Shown here: positions 12,201 to 20,540 of the stretch, one piece after another
How positions within the stretch are numbered: the stretch's first letter is position 1
Layout of the letters: every line of letters starts with the position of its first letter
NCBI GenBank assembly: GCA_000969725.1
Contig: JXSR01S017886.1
Length of the DNA: 28,684 bases
Direction: 5' to 3' (one strand)
DNA from: Ophiothrix spiculata
Lineage: Eukaryota; Echinodermata; Ophiuroidea; Amphilepidida; Ophiotrichidae
Made by a program: the position numbers and the translations under genes
Notes under the pieces: generated by a model
What the model was told of the DNA's origin: nothing
Databases searched by the model: none
Seen by the model: the letters and a program-made list of their open reading frames with translations, nothing else

Positions 12201-13986
12201 AGCGAGTTCTGTTCCCCATTATTTAATTTTCTTCAGTTCCACAACAATTATCCAACCTTACCATTTCACCATCTCTTCCACCACCATCATCATCATCACT
12301 GATTACTTCCAACCCATCTGGTACATGGTAATCTGAGTCAGAGTCTCCTGCCCCTGCCCCCATCCCATCATCGTCATCGTCAGCATCTGACCATACCGCC
12401 AATAATTTCTTCTTCACAGGCTGTCTAGCTTTCCATTTCATAGCATCCTCAATCTCTTCAAGAAGTTTCCATCCATTAGTGGAGACCATCGATGGAATGC
12501 GAGTTTTCTCAATGTCTATGTCCCATTTGAGGCATCCGCTGACAATGACATCATAGCTGCAAAAGAGATCAAACAATGTTTGTAACAACAAAGAGAAAAA
12601 GAAAATATTTTAAATAAATCTATGGTATAATAGATGGGCACTGTATTATTGTCTAAAAATATAGGATGCAGAAAATACAAAACAAAGGGACACTTACATA
12701 AAGTAAGACGAAACGACAGGACAGTTGAGACAAACTTGTATGATCTATCTTATGTGTAGTATAAAATTTTAAAAAATCATCTTGTTTAAGCTTTCGCAAA
12801 GGAAACCCAACTTGATACTTGGTACCAAGTAAGCTAAAGGAAGTTTATCTTCAACAGGGCTCCAAGATGATGTTATTTAGTGCATTTTGCCCCCCAAACT
12901 ATATAATTCTACACAACCTATGCACAAACTCTGACCATTGCAGTCCAAGTGAAATGAAGTCATTTCACTCTTGTCACACTGCAATCTCTGCTGAAGCTCA
13001 GCCTACATTCAAATCACCACAACCAGGATCAGTTTTGTACGGAATAATTAGCATTGTCCAAAGAAATTTCAAGCACACTCAACTTTGGGATTGCCAGGAC
13101 TTCAACTAGAGATCTTATACATTGACAACAAGCATCTTACCAATTAATGTTACTTGAAAAAACCTTGCTTGTGCTTGTGAATGTATTTTAAAACTTTCGA
13201 CAAATCTTTTAGACAAATGCTGCTTTCATACTTATTGTAGCTTTGCAGATTTATGTTGCTTTGAAAGTTGAATTCATTTCAACTCAAAAAATCTTGCCAT
13301 GCGAAAAAATATTCCCAATATCGACATCTCAGCGACATGTAGCTTTGCCGCTATGACAACCGGAAGCGGCAAGTTTTTGTAAAATATACTTATCACGCAG
13401 CGACAAAGCTACAAAACTACATGAGTATGAAAGCAGCATGAGAGGACAGAGAACAGAGACACTACTTTGATTTCTGCTAGACATGTCTAAATTAGAAGTT
13501 ATCAGGTTTTCATCAATCATGCTATATTAGTATATTGTGAAATTGTGAATCTAACAATTCATTGACTGCATATAGAAAAGACACAAGCCAATTTTGTTCT
13601 AATTTATAGTCAACAAGGACCAAATATCCAAAATTGAGCCCTGTGCATGAACACCATAATGATCTGGTATCTCCTCTCTAAATCTTGAAAAAAGGAAATA
13701 TTTACCAGTCAAGCAAAAGCTTTGCAACTTCAATGTCTGTTTTGAAATTCCATGCCATCTGCACCACTCTCCATCTCACTGTCTGGGCACTTATATTGAT
13801 GCCAAATGATTTGCTGCTTTTCACATCATTCTCTTTAGTGCGAGTTTGTGTAAATGACTTGGTACTTTTCACATCATTCTCATTGGTGCTAGTTTGTGTC
13901 TTGCGTGGCCGACCTCTTCCTTTCTTCTTGATAGCAGTTGGCTTACTGACTTTGGGTGAACCTGTTGAGTCCTTTAGCCTTGGCAT
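4792..13986 (-). CDS. AT-hook / C2H2 zinc-finger protein, four coding exons (735 aa)
   Basis: Join of 13986-13706, 12556-12262, 9695-9571 and 6298-4792 on the minus strand. The coding total is 2208 nt, giving 735 residues plus stop. All junctions keep frame: TG|C (Cys94), phase 0 after Met192, and AA|A (Lys234). Domain order: AT-hook (GRGRPRK, residues 23-29); a duplicated 16-residue segment (30-61); acidic runs (about 151-187); a Lys-rich basic segment (196-224); a second AT-hook-like KKSGRPKK (234-241); seven C2H2 fingers (257-467); then a low-complexity Ser/His/Gln tail. Known for these families: AT-hooks bind the minor groove of AT-rich DNA and C2H2 fingers bind DNA in sequence. A nuclear DNA-binding regulator is therefore likely. 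The target is unknown and I recognise no ortholog. A small extra exon in the long introns cannot be excluded, but none is needed for frame. Confidence 0.82.
6480..6850. mobile_element. 371-bp MITE, TAA flanks (Harbinger-like)
   Basis: Inverted ends begin GGCCAAAA and share ATTGTTTGTTTGTCC. TAA lies directly outside both ends (6477-6479 and 6851-6853). A 3-bp TWA duplication is typical of PIF/Harbinger elements, so that class is a reasonable inference. The interior is AT-rich with a long T run. It lies in intron 3 of the zinc-finger gene. Confidence 0.65.
6890..7091. mobile_element. 202-bp MITE with 6-bp target duplication
   Basis: Ends CAGGCTTTGTCTTTT and its reverse complement. CCATAT is present directly outside both ends (6884-6889 and 7092-7097). 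The interior repeats GGCGAGTGAT in both orientations, making an extended hairpin. The terminal CAG suggests hAT, but the 6-bp duplication is shorter than the usual 8 bp. Confidence 0.7.
7211..8332. mobile_element. 1.1-kb TTAA-flanked non-autonomous element
   Basis: TTAA at 7207-7210 and 8333-8336 flanks 12-bp inverted ends GGGGCCTGTTAA. Subterminal GTTACAGTAAA occurs in opposite orientation near both ends (about 7371 and 8262). No transposase ORF is present. TTAA targets suggest piggyBac or Kolobok type. The interior has a GC-rich patch (about 7387-7555) in otherwise AT-rich DNA. It lies in intron 3. Confidence 0.6.
8463..8842. repeat. Dispersed repeat family, copy A
   Basis: Matches 19644-20540 in the same orientation: CGCTGGTACCCTCGATG, CTATCTAACTACACGGCAAT, GTGTTTGACACTGAAAACAA and AGTGCTTAGATTGATTAGCG in order. 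It ends in a small hairpin (CATCTT...AAGATG). It lacks the insertion seen in copy B and so shows the empty site. Confidence 0.75.
9363..9384. repeat. Perfect 22-bp palindrome
   Basis: TGTCTTATCAA followed directly by its exact reverse complement. It lies in intron 3 about 190 bp downstream of exon 3. Function unknown. Confidence 0.8.
9571..9695 (-). CDS. Coding exon 3: Lys-rich basic segment
   Basis: 125 nt: 41 codons plus two bases (residues 193-233 and part of 234). The acceptor is TTATTTTCAACAG|GAA and the donor is TATAA|GTAAGT, a full consensus. It encodes a Ser/Lys-rich piece including KLTIKLKKK and GPKPKKKKSS, a likely nuclear localisation signal. The exon is too short to be noticed as an ORF. 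It is supported by flanking splice sites and by phases that fit exons 2 and 4 exactly. Confidence 0.75.
9806..10348. mobile_element. 543-bp Tc1/mariner-type MITE
   Basis: Inverted ends CACTCCCGGTCAAAAG, continuing GTTTGCACA with two mismatches over about 28 bp. TA lies directly outside both ends (9804-9805 and 10349-10350). The end sequence and TA target are typical of Tc1/mariner. ORFs inside are short and show no transposase motifs. It lies in intron 2. Confidence 0.82.
10941..11296. mobile_element. Possible 356-bp MITE, TA flanks
   Basis: Short inverted ends GACCTTTTCAAAA with TA outside both (10939-10940 and 11297-11298). The arm is only about 13 bp, so chance is not excluded. The minus-strand ORF at 10890-11084 (LKNRRRDQRSGDF) spans the left end and is probably repeat sequence, not an exon. 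Confidence 0.45.
11297..12261. other. Remainder of intron 2, nothing recognised
   Basis: AT-rich intronic sequence between the inverted repeat and exon 2. No frame-compatible exon with good splice sites was seen. Confidence 0.5.
12262..12556 (-). CDS. Coding exon 2: acidic region
   Basis: 295 nt: one base completing Cys94, then 98 codons (residues 95-192). The acceptor is a pyrimidine-rich tract ending TTTTGCAG|C; the donor is ATG|GTAAGG. The first half is a mixed, apparently folded segment with several Trp (WDIDIEK, NGWKLLEEIEDAMKWK). The second half is acidic and Gly-rich, with DADDDDDG, DSDSD and ISDDDDGGG. Such acidic tracts are common in chromatin proteins, but no specific role follows from composition. 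Read past the donor, the frame stops after about 11 codons, which supports splicing here. Confidence 0.78.
13218..13438. mobile_element. 221-bp foldback MITE
   Basis: Inverted ends TGCTGCTTTCATACT; inner GTAGCTTTG also pairs. No clear target duplication. It lies in intron 1. Inner GCCGCTATG/GCGGCAAG sequence gives extra local pairing. Confidence 0.65.
13706..13986 (-). CDS. Coding exon 1: initiator and AT-hook
   Basis: 281 nt encoding residues 1-93 plus two bases of codon 94. The start is ATG at 13986-13984 with A at -3. An in-frame TAA at 14007-14005 lies just upstream, so no longer N-terminus is possible in this exon. The AT-hook core GRP is in KKKGRGRPRK. Residues 30-45 and 46-61 are a tandem duplication (13 of 16 identical) sharing ENDVKS. 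The exon ends CTG|GTAAAT, a standard donor. The following hydrophobic/aromatic stretch around residues 62-100 matches no family I know. Confidence 0.82.
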
Positions 13987-14007
13987 TTTGATGAATGTTG
14001 TTGTTTA
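13987..14007 (-). other. 5' untranslated end of exon 1 with splice acceptor
   Basis: On the minus strand a pyrimidine tract (CCTTTTTTCTTTTCAG) ends just before 14007. It is followed by 21 nt without ATG, then the initiator ATG. This looks like a true acceptor, so the gene probably has at least one upstream noncoding exon beyond 14.0 kb. I could not identify that exon or a promoter. Confidence 0.6.
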
Positions 14008-14132
14008 CTGAAAAGAAAAAAGGATAATGATCAGCGGCATTATAGGGCACTTGCAAGGTGAACTTTTGGACTTCCATCTCTATCTCCATCGTTATGTCGA
14101 CAGGGGTAACTTAACCCTTTGAACCCTACGAG

Positions 14133-14932
14133 CAGTGTTCCCGCTAAGAATTTTTAGAGCGACATAAAAGAAAACAAGATGGTTTGCAAACCATTAGTCT
14201 CGCCTATGGTATAAACATCCGCCTACTTTGTTAATCACTGCACCCCCCCCCCTCATGTCACAAAGTTTCATTACCATAGTCCTTACGGTTTAGGAGATAC
14301 ACTTAAAATAAATAATTATGCATAAATTATGCAAATTAGGTACTTGTTCAGAATTTATGGCTATGACCTTGACTGGCTATGACCTTAACATGACCTTGGA
14401 TGACCTTTGGATAATTTTTTTGACACTGAATGTATTTCAAGGCAACTTTTTGACCATTTTGGAAATTAGACCTTAGATGACCTTTAGACCTTGACTGACC
14501 TTGCCCTTGGCTCAAGCACTTTCTATGGTCTAAGTTTAATCAATGTGGTGTCAGGGGTTCAAATTAGGTACTTTATATGCATAGTTTGTGTTCAAATTGT
14601 ATGCAGCACCAGTTCAGCTTCAAGCCCACCTACTCACCAAATATCATCAAGATAGGGCATACGGTTTCCGAGATTTGTCCGAATAGAAATGTGAAGCGGA
14701 CAGTTTTTAGGATATTTTCAGGTGAGACAAACATACATCTCATCATTGCCAATTTCGGAAAGATCACCTCAAAAATGAGAGTAATTTTGAATATAATCTG
14801 AATAAAACTGAAATAAGTGAATGTTATGTATAACCAAAACCCTATTTTTGACTATTGTTTTGGGAACCCCTTGCGACAATTTTTTGAGCTTCTGCGCCAA
14901 TTTCGCGACATACTGCCTTAGTGGGAACACTG
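14133..14932. mobile_element. 800-bp hAT-type non-autonomous element
   Basis: Ends CAGTGTTCCCRCTAAG in inverted orientation. The 8-bp flanks CCTACGAG (14125-14132) and CCGACGAG (14933-14940) match at seven positions, as expected for an old hAT target duplication. The interior has six TGACCTT words between about 14361 and 14510, a C run, and no transposase. It lies just upstream of the first coding exon of the zinc-finger gene. Confidence 0.75.
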
Positions 14933-15180
14933 CCGACGAGGCAGTAAACGAGCTCACGTATACATGCACCGTATAGCCGATGAGCCGGTTTACAAAGATT
15001 TAATTGAACATCATGTCAACTTGATCATATTGGTTCACTCCATAAACATCGCACAGTAAGTTTCACTCTAGTAATAATGAATGAGTACGCCAAATTTAAC
15101 AACTGCGTCCGACAGAATTATCAATTGAATATCAGAATACAAAAAAATTCACAGTATGTGTGATGTGCAAGTTATGCCAA

Positions 15181-15399
15181 TTTGGCTCCAAAATCACACA
15201 TTTTGATTCTAAATGTTAACAACTCACTTATCATGAGATGCACAAGACTCTCAAGGAGTATACTGATTATACAATTTGTGAACAGCTTCTACATTTTGGC
15301 TGATTTTTAAGTCCGAAGTATGGTCTGTATTGACATGCTTAAGTGGTAGTTTTACTACATAGCATTTCCCATGAAGTCAAGTCATGGTGCCAGGACTAC
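15181..15399 (+). repeat. Dispersed repeat, inverted partner of 21305-21543
   Basis: The reverse complement of 21305-21543 aligns along the whole segment: CCAAAATCACACA, ATCATGAGATGCACAAGACT, AGTTTTACTACATAG and GTCATGGTGCCAGGACTAC in order. No coding capacity. Family unknown. Confidence 0.75.
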
Positions 15400-16913
15400 G
15401 TTTGACCTCAATTTGGAGCAGTTGCAGAGTATATGAAGTCAAAGGTCAGTCTTGCATTCATATGTGCTTTATGTATTTAATTTTATGTAAAAAGGGTGTG
15501 AGATCCATTAGATCTAATATTTTGTGCAGTAATGCTTCTGTGCTTATATGCTCTGATTGCCAGTTTCTACTAAATCACAGATCCACCACGGACACGGATA
15601 CGGATTCATTGAAAATCGAATTTCATTGCAAAAATTAGTCGGAAAAACAGTATTTTTACATATTTGTTGCAAAACTTTTCCTTAAGGTTCTCATTTTGAA
15701 ATGAGACTATCGATTTTCAATTTTCGCATGTTTTCTTTTAAAGCAAAACCTATACCTAATAGCAAACACCAATTATCTTCCAATTTCATGAAAATTTTTG
15801 GCCGAGAACATGTTTTGACTACTTGATACATTCAATTAAACAACATATATGCAAAACTAACCCAAGTTCATGGATTTTGACAACTTTTGAATACATAAAT
15901 GACTTTTGGGGGCACTTGCGGTGCAGATTCATTTTAGTCCATAACGCACAAGGTAGTTATAAGAAAGTCTCTCCTGTGTAAAACTCATTTTTGAAAAAAA
16001 GATGGACTTGGGTCAGTCTTGCATTCTGGTATTCAATTTTTAAGGCAAATTACCTAGGTCTGTCAACCCTTCACCGCAACGGCCAAAAATTTGCCTACCC
16101 AATTTTTCAATTTCATTTTTCAAACATCAGTGTCTGACAGGAGCATCAGTTCTGCTAACTAAAAAAGTAATTGCAATGACTATTGGGACATTTGGACTTG
16201 AAAAATCAGAGGTTTTGTATGCATTGTGTACATCATTTTGACGCCATCTTACTCTGTTAAGTGTGTTGAATTCTGCAGTCAACGATCAGTATTTTGTCAA
16301 TTTTTGGTACATCAAGCTTTTGATTATGAATTCATCTTGAACATAGCGCTATTTGATAGTGATTACAGACATCTGTTGCTTCAAGAGGTGTCTCTGCTTC
16401 ATATTTCAAATTTTTGTCAGCTTTTGCACAAGTCAATGGGTGTGAACTCTGTCCCTTCAATGAAATGCAATTGGACAATGAGTTGATCGTGAACCCAATC
16501 GACTCACTGCGATGATTTATCTCATTCGTCAATCGGGCAGGGAGCATACACAATTCTGTATAGAAATTCATGTGACTCTGCCCAATGACGCATTGGGTTG
16601 ATCTTGGTTTCTTGTCTTTCGATGATAGCAAATCTTTTTCATATGTCATTATGCAGATGTAGCTTTATGAAATCGGGCACCAGCGATCGACGATTGTTGA
16701 CACTGTGTGATCCCTGAAGAACGTGTACGTATAGGTGAAAAACATCATCCATATTTCTTAATTGGAAATAAATGAGAATTTCAAATTGTAGTTCGTATCT
16801 TCTCACTAAAATGAAATCATTGAGTCTATTTTTGTGGATTTATTTTAACGAAGGTAGCCAACTGGCTACATTGAAATACGTGGTTGCAAGGTTGCCGAAT
16901 TCGTTTAGCGTCA
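15400..16913. other. AT-rich stretch without recognisable gene
   Basis: ORFs at 15384-15638, 16226-16486 and 16332-16649 have no domain-like features or good splice context. AGCTTTATGAAATCGGGC near 16662 resembles the end of the GGGCTC element, but a partner end was not found. Confidence 0.45.
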
Positions 16914-16938
16914 GTGCCTCATATAGGATATGAGGCAC
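16914..16938. repeat. Perfect 11-bp hairpin, 3-nt loop
   Basis: GTGCCTCATAT, loop AGG, then ATATGAGGCAC. It lies about 60 bp upstream of the gag-like ORF. It may be structural in the element's leader; no T run follows that would suggest a terminator. Confidence 0.75.
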
Positions 16939-16994
16939 GAGTTAAGTGCAAACAATGAGGGACAGAATCTCTGTCCAACCAAAGCAAATAGTGA

Positions 16995-17764
16995 GTGACT
17001 CAATGGCAAGTGGACGTGTGCGCTGATGAGCTCCCGTTGAAAACCAAATTAATCGCCAGGAAAACTATGGATAATACTGCCATGTTTCCTGGATTCGGAA
17101 TGCAAATATCTGGAGTTATTTTTTCCCTCGATGCTGAGATTCATGATATTCAACCTACTTGGACATTAAAGCGAACCAGTGGGAAAATATATCTTGACAT
17201 TCTGTGGAATTTTAAATCGCCAGCATTTCCCGCCATTGTGACAGGTGACAAGTCGACCAATTGTGCGAACGAACAAAGGCCACGATTGAAGCAAGTGGAT
17301 TGTGAAAAACCTGTGACTAAACCTGGTACTTTACCAACCAGTGCTACTGGCTTGCAAAAGAAAAGAAAAAAGAAATCGCCATCAGCTCGGAGAAGGGAAA
17401 AGCAAAGACGTGAGAAATGGCTTGCACAAAAGAGGAGTATTAGTGAACCCGTCTCACAATTTGTTGGGAAAGGTGTGTCTGACTTTACCAAAGACTCTGA
17501 AACTACATTGGATAAACCTGAGAAAATGTTATCTCAGGATAAACCCCTCGTAGTTACTGAGAATTGTAAGTCTACCATATCCCTGATTGATGAAACACTT
17601 GAGCGTTCATATGGAAAATTGCCCAGAAACTTGTGGTACCTACTCGTGAAAACATTGCTTTATCCCCGGCACCACAAGAAATCATTGTCTAACCAAAACT
17701 GGCACAGGAAACACAATGTAGAAAATTATTGAAGAGATTCATCAGGACTGTTATTGAAACATAG
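16995..17764 (+). pseudogene. Decayed gag-like ORF of unknown retroelement
   Basis: An open frame of 245 codons (16995-17732) follows TAG TGA. The first in-frame ATG is at 17067, giving 222 residues; the listed first codon is GTG and is unlikely to start translation. Visible parts are an N-terminal segment with PTWTLKRTSGKIYLDILWNF and a basic block KKRKKKSPSARRREKQRREK (about residues 122-141 counted from the GTG). This order, a short beta-rich segment followed by an SPSxRRR-type basic tract, resembles gag-like ORFs of invertebrate retroelements as I remember them; that is inference. Near the 3' end another frame reads VPTRENIALSPAPQEII, then a stop, then RKLLKRFIRTVIET before TAG at 17762-17764. 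The original frame was therefore probably shifted near 17600-17630. Confidence 0.45.
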
Positions 17765-17810
17765 TATCATGATTTTCATCATATCTAACTCCAAAAATCC
17801 CACTTACTTG

Positions 17811-17858
17811 ATACGGACGTTTCGTCAGCTGACAGCTGACTTTATCAACACTGATGGT
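17811..17858 (-). ncRNA. Decayed hammerhead ribozyme-like motif
   Basis: On the minus strand: TTGATAA (where the hammerhead core has CTGATGA), then stem GTCAGCT-GTC-AGCTGAC, then GAAAC, then GTCCGTATC. The 7-bp stem II is perfect and GAAAC is intact. The two core changes are C-to-T and G-to-A transitions at required positions, so activity is unlikely. Penelope-like elements are known to carry hammerhead motifs in their terminal repeats, which supports the call. The opposite arm lacks about 50 nt at this place. Confidence 0.5.
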
Positions 17859-18098
17859 GAAGTGAAGATCTTCTGTGCTTAGATCAAACAAGATCAAGCA
17901 GGAAAGACTCACAGATCATGCTGTAGATCACAACCATGTTATTGACTGGGACAATAGATCACAACCAAGTTATTGACTGGGACAATACGGCAATTGTAGG
18001 CAGAGAGAGTGATCGGTATTAACGGTGGATAAAGGAGGCCATTACGATCAGGAAACAGGACAACACCATGAACAGGGACGAGGGGCAATGCCAATTAA

Positions 18099-18398
18099 CC
18101 CTTTCCAGCCGTAGGGCGTATGGGGTATGTCCTAAATTAGTGTCAGCTCAGGCGTAGGACGTATCCCATACACCCTAACTAACAGTGAACTATAACTGAA
18201 CTCACTGCCTCTGACCTTCAAAACTACTATGCCAGGCTATTTTTATAGTACAAACAGGTGCCTGTGGGTGTATTGTGCCTAAGTCTCATTGAATTATGTG
18301 GAATATGTCTAAGGATGGTTTGGGTTTGCTTTCAGGGTCGGTTCAGAGGTAAAAATGCCTTCAGCCTGGGGAGGAAAAAGTGGTCCGACTGGAAAAGG
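18099..18398. mobile_element. 300-bp TTAA MITE nested in the Penelope remnant
   Basis: TTAA at 18095-18098 and 18399-18402 flanks inverted ends CCYTTTCCAGYCG. An inner inverted pair (18112-18134 and 18155-18177) forms a second hairpin. Removing the element plus one TTAA makes the flanking Penelope frame continuous (QL-S-HVFDDLL), direct evidence of insertion into an existing copy. TTAA fits piggyBac or Kolobok types. Confidence 0.75.
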
Positions 18399-18728
18399 TT
18401 AAGTCACGTTTTTGACGATCTACTGAGGAAATCATCTGGCAACCTTGTTGCGAAGCAACAGTCAACAAGAACTAAGCACAGAAGATCGTCACTTCACCAA
18501 GTATTAAGTGGAATTTTTAGACTAGATATGATGAAAATCATGATACAATGTGGCAAACTTAAATACGGAATTGGACGATGAACCAGCCATTGTTGTCTGT
18601 TCAAGTAATAAATGTTTTAATCAGCCACCTTACATGGCTCTAAAAGGACTAAAAAGGTGTATAAAGTGTCATCAATTTTTGTTGGAAACGGTGAAAAACA
18701 GTTTTACATAGCCATTTGTCGTTTATAA

Positions 18729-18788
18729 ATGTGCTTGACTTATTTTGTTTCCTATAAAATGTGCTTGACTTATTTTGTTTCCTATAAA
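18729..18788 (+). repeat. Exact 30-bp tandem duplication
   Basis: Two identical 30-bp units starting ATGTGCTTGACTTATTTTGT. The lack of differences suggests a recent event. The ORF starting here is a by-product. Confidence 0.9.
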
Positions 18789-19422
18789 ACTGTAATTACT
18801 GTCTATCTTGTGAACATCGTTTTTGACTATATTGATTTTGTTCTGCCAAGCAATTTGCTTGTGAATTGTGTCCAAGTCATTTATGGCTTGATTTGCACTA
18901 GAATCGATCCGATCCATTACCTTACCGTTTCCCGATATGGCTGTGATCACGGCAATCGATTCATGTTTACTGCATCGTTGTGAGTCTGGACTCGTGGAGC
19001 TTAGCTTAGTTTTTCATCATCTTTTGTCAATGGATTTATTGACTTGACCGTACACCGAAACATTATTGTATCGTCGTGGTTTTGCTGAAAATTTTCGTCG
19101 TGATTTTCGTTTAAATTGCGTCTTGTTTTTTTCGCGTGAAACTCGATTATTTTGTACTCTGTAATTTTTACGCTCTTATGAGTGGTGCTCCTGAAATGAT
19201 AGGCGGGAACTCCATTCTACTACTACTATACGCAGGCGGACACGATAAAAAGCATCCACTAGATTTAGGGACGAGGGATTTCTAAAACGCAAATTTAGGA
19301 TACGATTTGCGTGTATTTCTATTGGGTCACATGACTCACGTATTGAAAAAAATATTTACAAAGATCATATTTTTACCTTTCCTCAAGAAATAATCAACAT
19401 AATTATGTTATTCTAAATCTGC
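18789..19422. other. No recognisable gene
   Basis: TTTTCGTCGTGATTTTCG-like T-rich sequence near 19020-19150, then CTACTACTA at 19218-19226. No ORF with domain-like character. Confidence 0.4.
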
Positions 19423-19444
19423 TGGGGTTCACGCGTGAACCCCA
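19423..19444. repeat. Perfect 22-bp palindrome
   Basis: TGGGGTTCACG followed directly by its exact reverse complement, centred on the CG of ACGCGT. GC-rich in an AT-rich setting. Function unknown. Confidence 0.8.
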
Positions 19445-19643
19445 CTTTTTATAGATCTATGTTATCATATTTGTTTACCGATTACAAAAATAATTTTAGT
19501 GATCATCCCGGAAGTTGTATTTTTCCACGAATCTCAACGGCTTTCCAGAGGCGGTATAGGACATGACGCAACGGGGGATCGGTTACGATACCGTACGACA
19601 AGAGCTGGCAACCCGTAACAGTTGCCACAGCCAACCTCCTCTG

Positions 19644-20540
19644 ACTATACGCTGGTACCCTCGATGTGGGCGCTTCATTATATGGTTCAGACTGCCCATC
19701 ATCGCAGGTAACGGCTGATCATAATTAGTCAAAATTTTGACCAGTAGAATTACACAACTTGCCAGCTCACTCGCCCTATCTAACTACACGGCAATCGCTC
19801 GTGAGTGGAAGGTTTTGGTAAAGAGGTTGCCAAAATGGCGATGTTTACATGCGCGACATCTGCATGAAGCACCGGGTTTAACTACGCGTTACAAGAAATT
19901 TGCGCAATCAATTATGCGTCACACGTGTAAGTGTTTGACTAGTGCCTACGTCACCTTCTCACAAGAAGGTGACTACCAGCTCCATTGACCTTCTCTATAG
20001 ACAAATTTCATACGTCAATATCTTCTTTCAGAGAGCATATAAATTTAACAAAGGTATGCCAGTATATTCTCATTAGTATTTAACAACATACAACAGGCCA
20101 ATATCAGCTTCAGTTGAGTTTAAATGCATTTTTTTGATAAAAGTTGGTAAAAATCCAAGATGGCGGCGAGTCTGGCGACCATGTGCTTTGACAAAAAAGT
20201 TTCAAAAGTTGGTTTAAAAATTACTCTGGCATTTTAAAATACTCACAACAATATTCAAAAGTCATTTTGGATCATTTCAGTGAATGTTTGGGTCGTGCAT
20301 GTAAACTAAATTTACTAAAAATTGATGAAACAAATTTTACAATTCATGACTGTACGATGTCAATGGACCCGAGTGTGACATTATCATAGATGGAGTCCAT
20401 CGTACGAGATAATTCACATTTTCTAGTGTTTGACACTGAAAACAAATGCCTTCAGGATAAGGGCCAATCAAGTGCTTAGATTGATTAGCGGTTACCGGCG
20501 TCTTATTTTTGGATAAGACGTCGGAGCCCAGCTAACTACT
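19644..20540. repeat. Dispersed repeat family, copy B (interrupted)
   Basis: Same family and orientation as 8463-8842, interrupted by a 485-bp insertion. It ends with an 8-bp hairpin (CGTCTTAT, loop TTTTGG, ATAAGACG at 20499-20520), then 11 nt, then CTAA. A short hairpin about 10-12 nt before CTRR is the hallmark of Helitron 3' ends, so a non-autonomous Helitron is possible. Copy A reads CATA at that place, which weakens the case. The ORF at 19737-19988 is repeat sequence. Confidence 0.6.
19940..20424. mobile_element. 485-bp insertion in repeat copy B
   Basis: AGTGTTTGAC occurs at 19930-19939 and again at 20425-20434; copy A has the site once. This marks an insertion with a 9-10 bp target duplication. 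No terminal inverted repeats or poly(A) tail are evident. The insert includes a perfect 10-bp hairpin (GTCACCTTCT, loop CACA). Confidence 0.65.

Larger units (their letters stand above)
17759..18551 (+). mobile_element. Penelope-like retroelement 3' remnant between inverted arms
   Basis: Left arm (17759 to about 17884) and right arm (18472-18551) are inverted copies sharing TATCATGATTTTCATCATAT and CTTCTGTGCTTAG. Between them lies plus-strand coding debris: LTDHAVDHNHVIDWDN, RWIKEAITIRKQDNTMNRDE and, after a nested element, HVFDDLLRKSSGN. This resembles the conserved C-terminal part of Penelope-like ORFs (the region after the GIY-YIG domain). A 31-bp tandem duplication (about 17924-17985) shifts the frame and an in-frame TAA follows. 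Terminal repeats in either orientation are known for Penelope-like elements. Confidence 0.65.

Noticed and set aside
12819-13109. Plus-strand ORF of 96 codons
   Set aside because: Starts at a non-ATG codon, lies in intron 1 of the minus-strand gene, and shows no domain or splice support.
13218-13438. hAT assignment for the foldback in intron 1
   Set aside because: No 8-bp target duplication and no CAG terminus; left as an unclassified MITE.
16662-16680. Possible end of another GGGCTC-type element
   Set aside because: Only one end matches loosely and no partner end was found.
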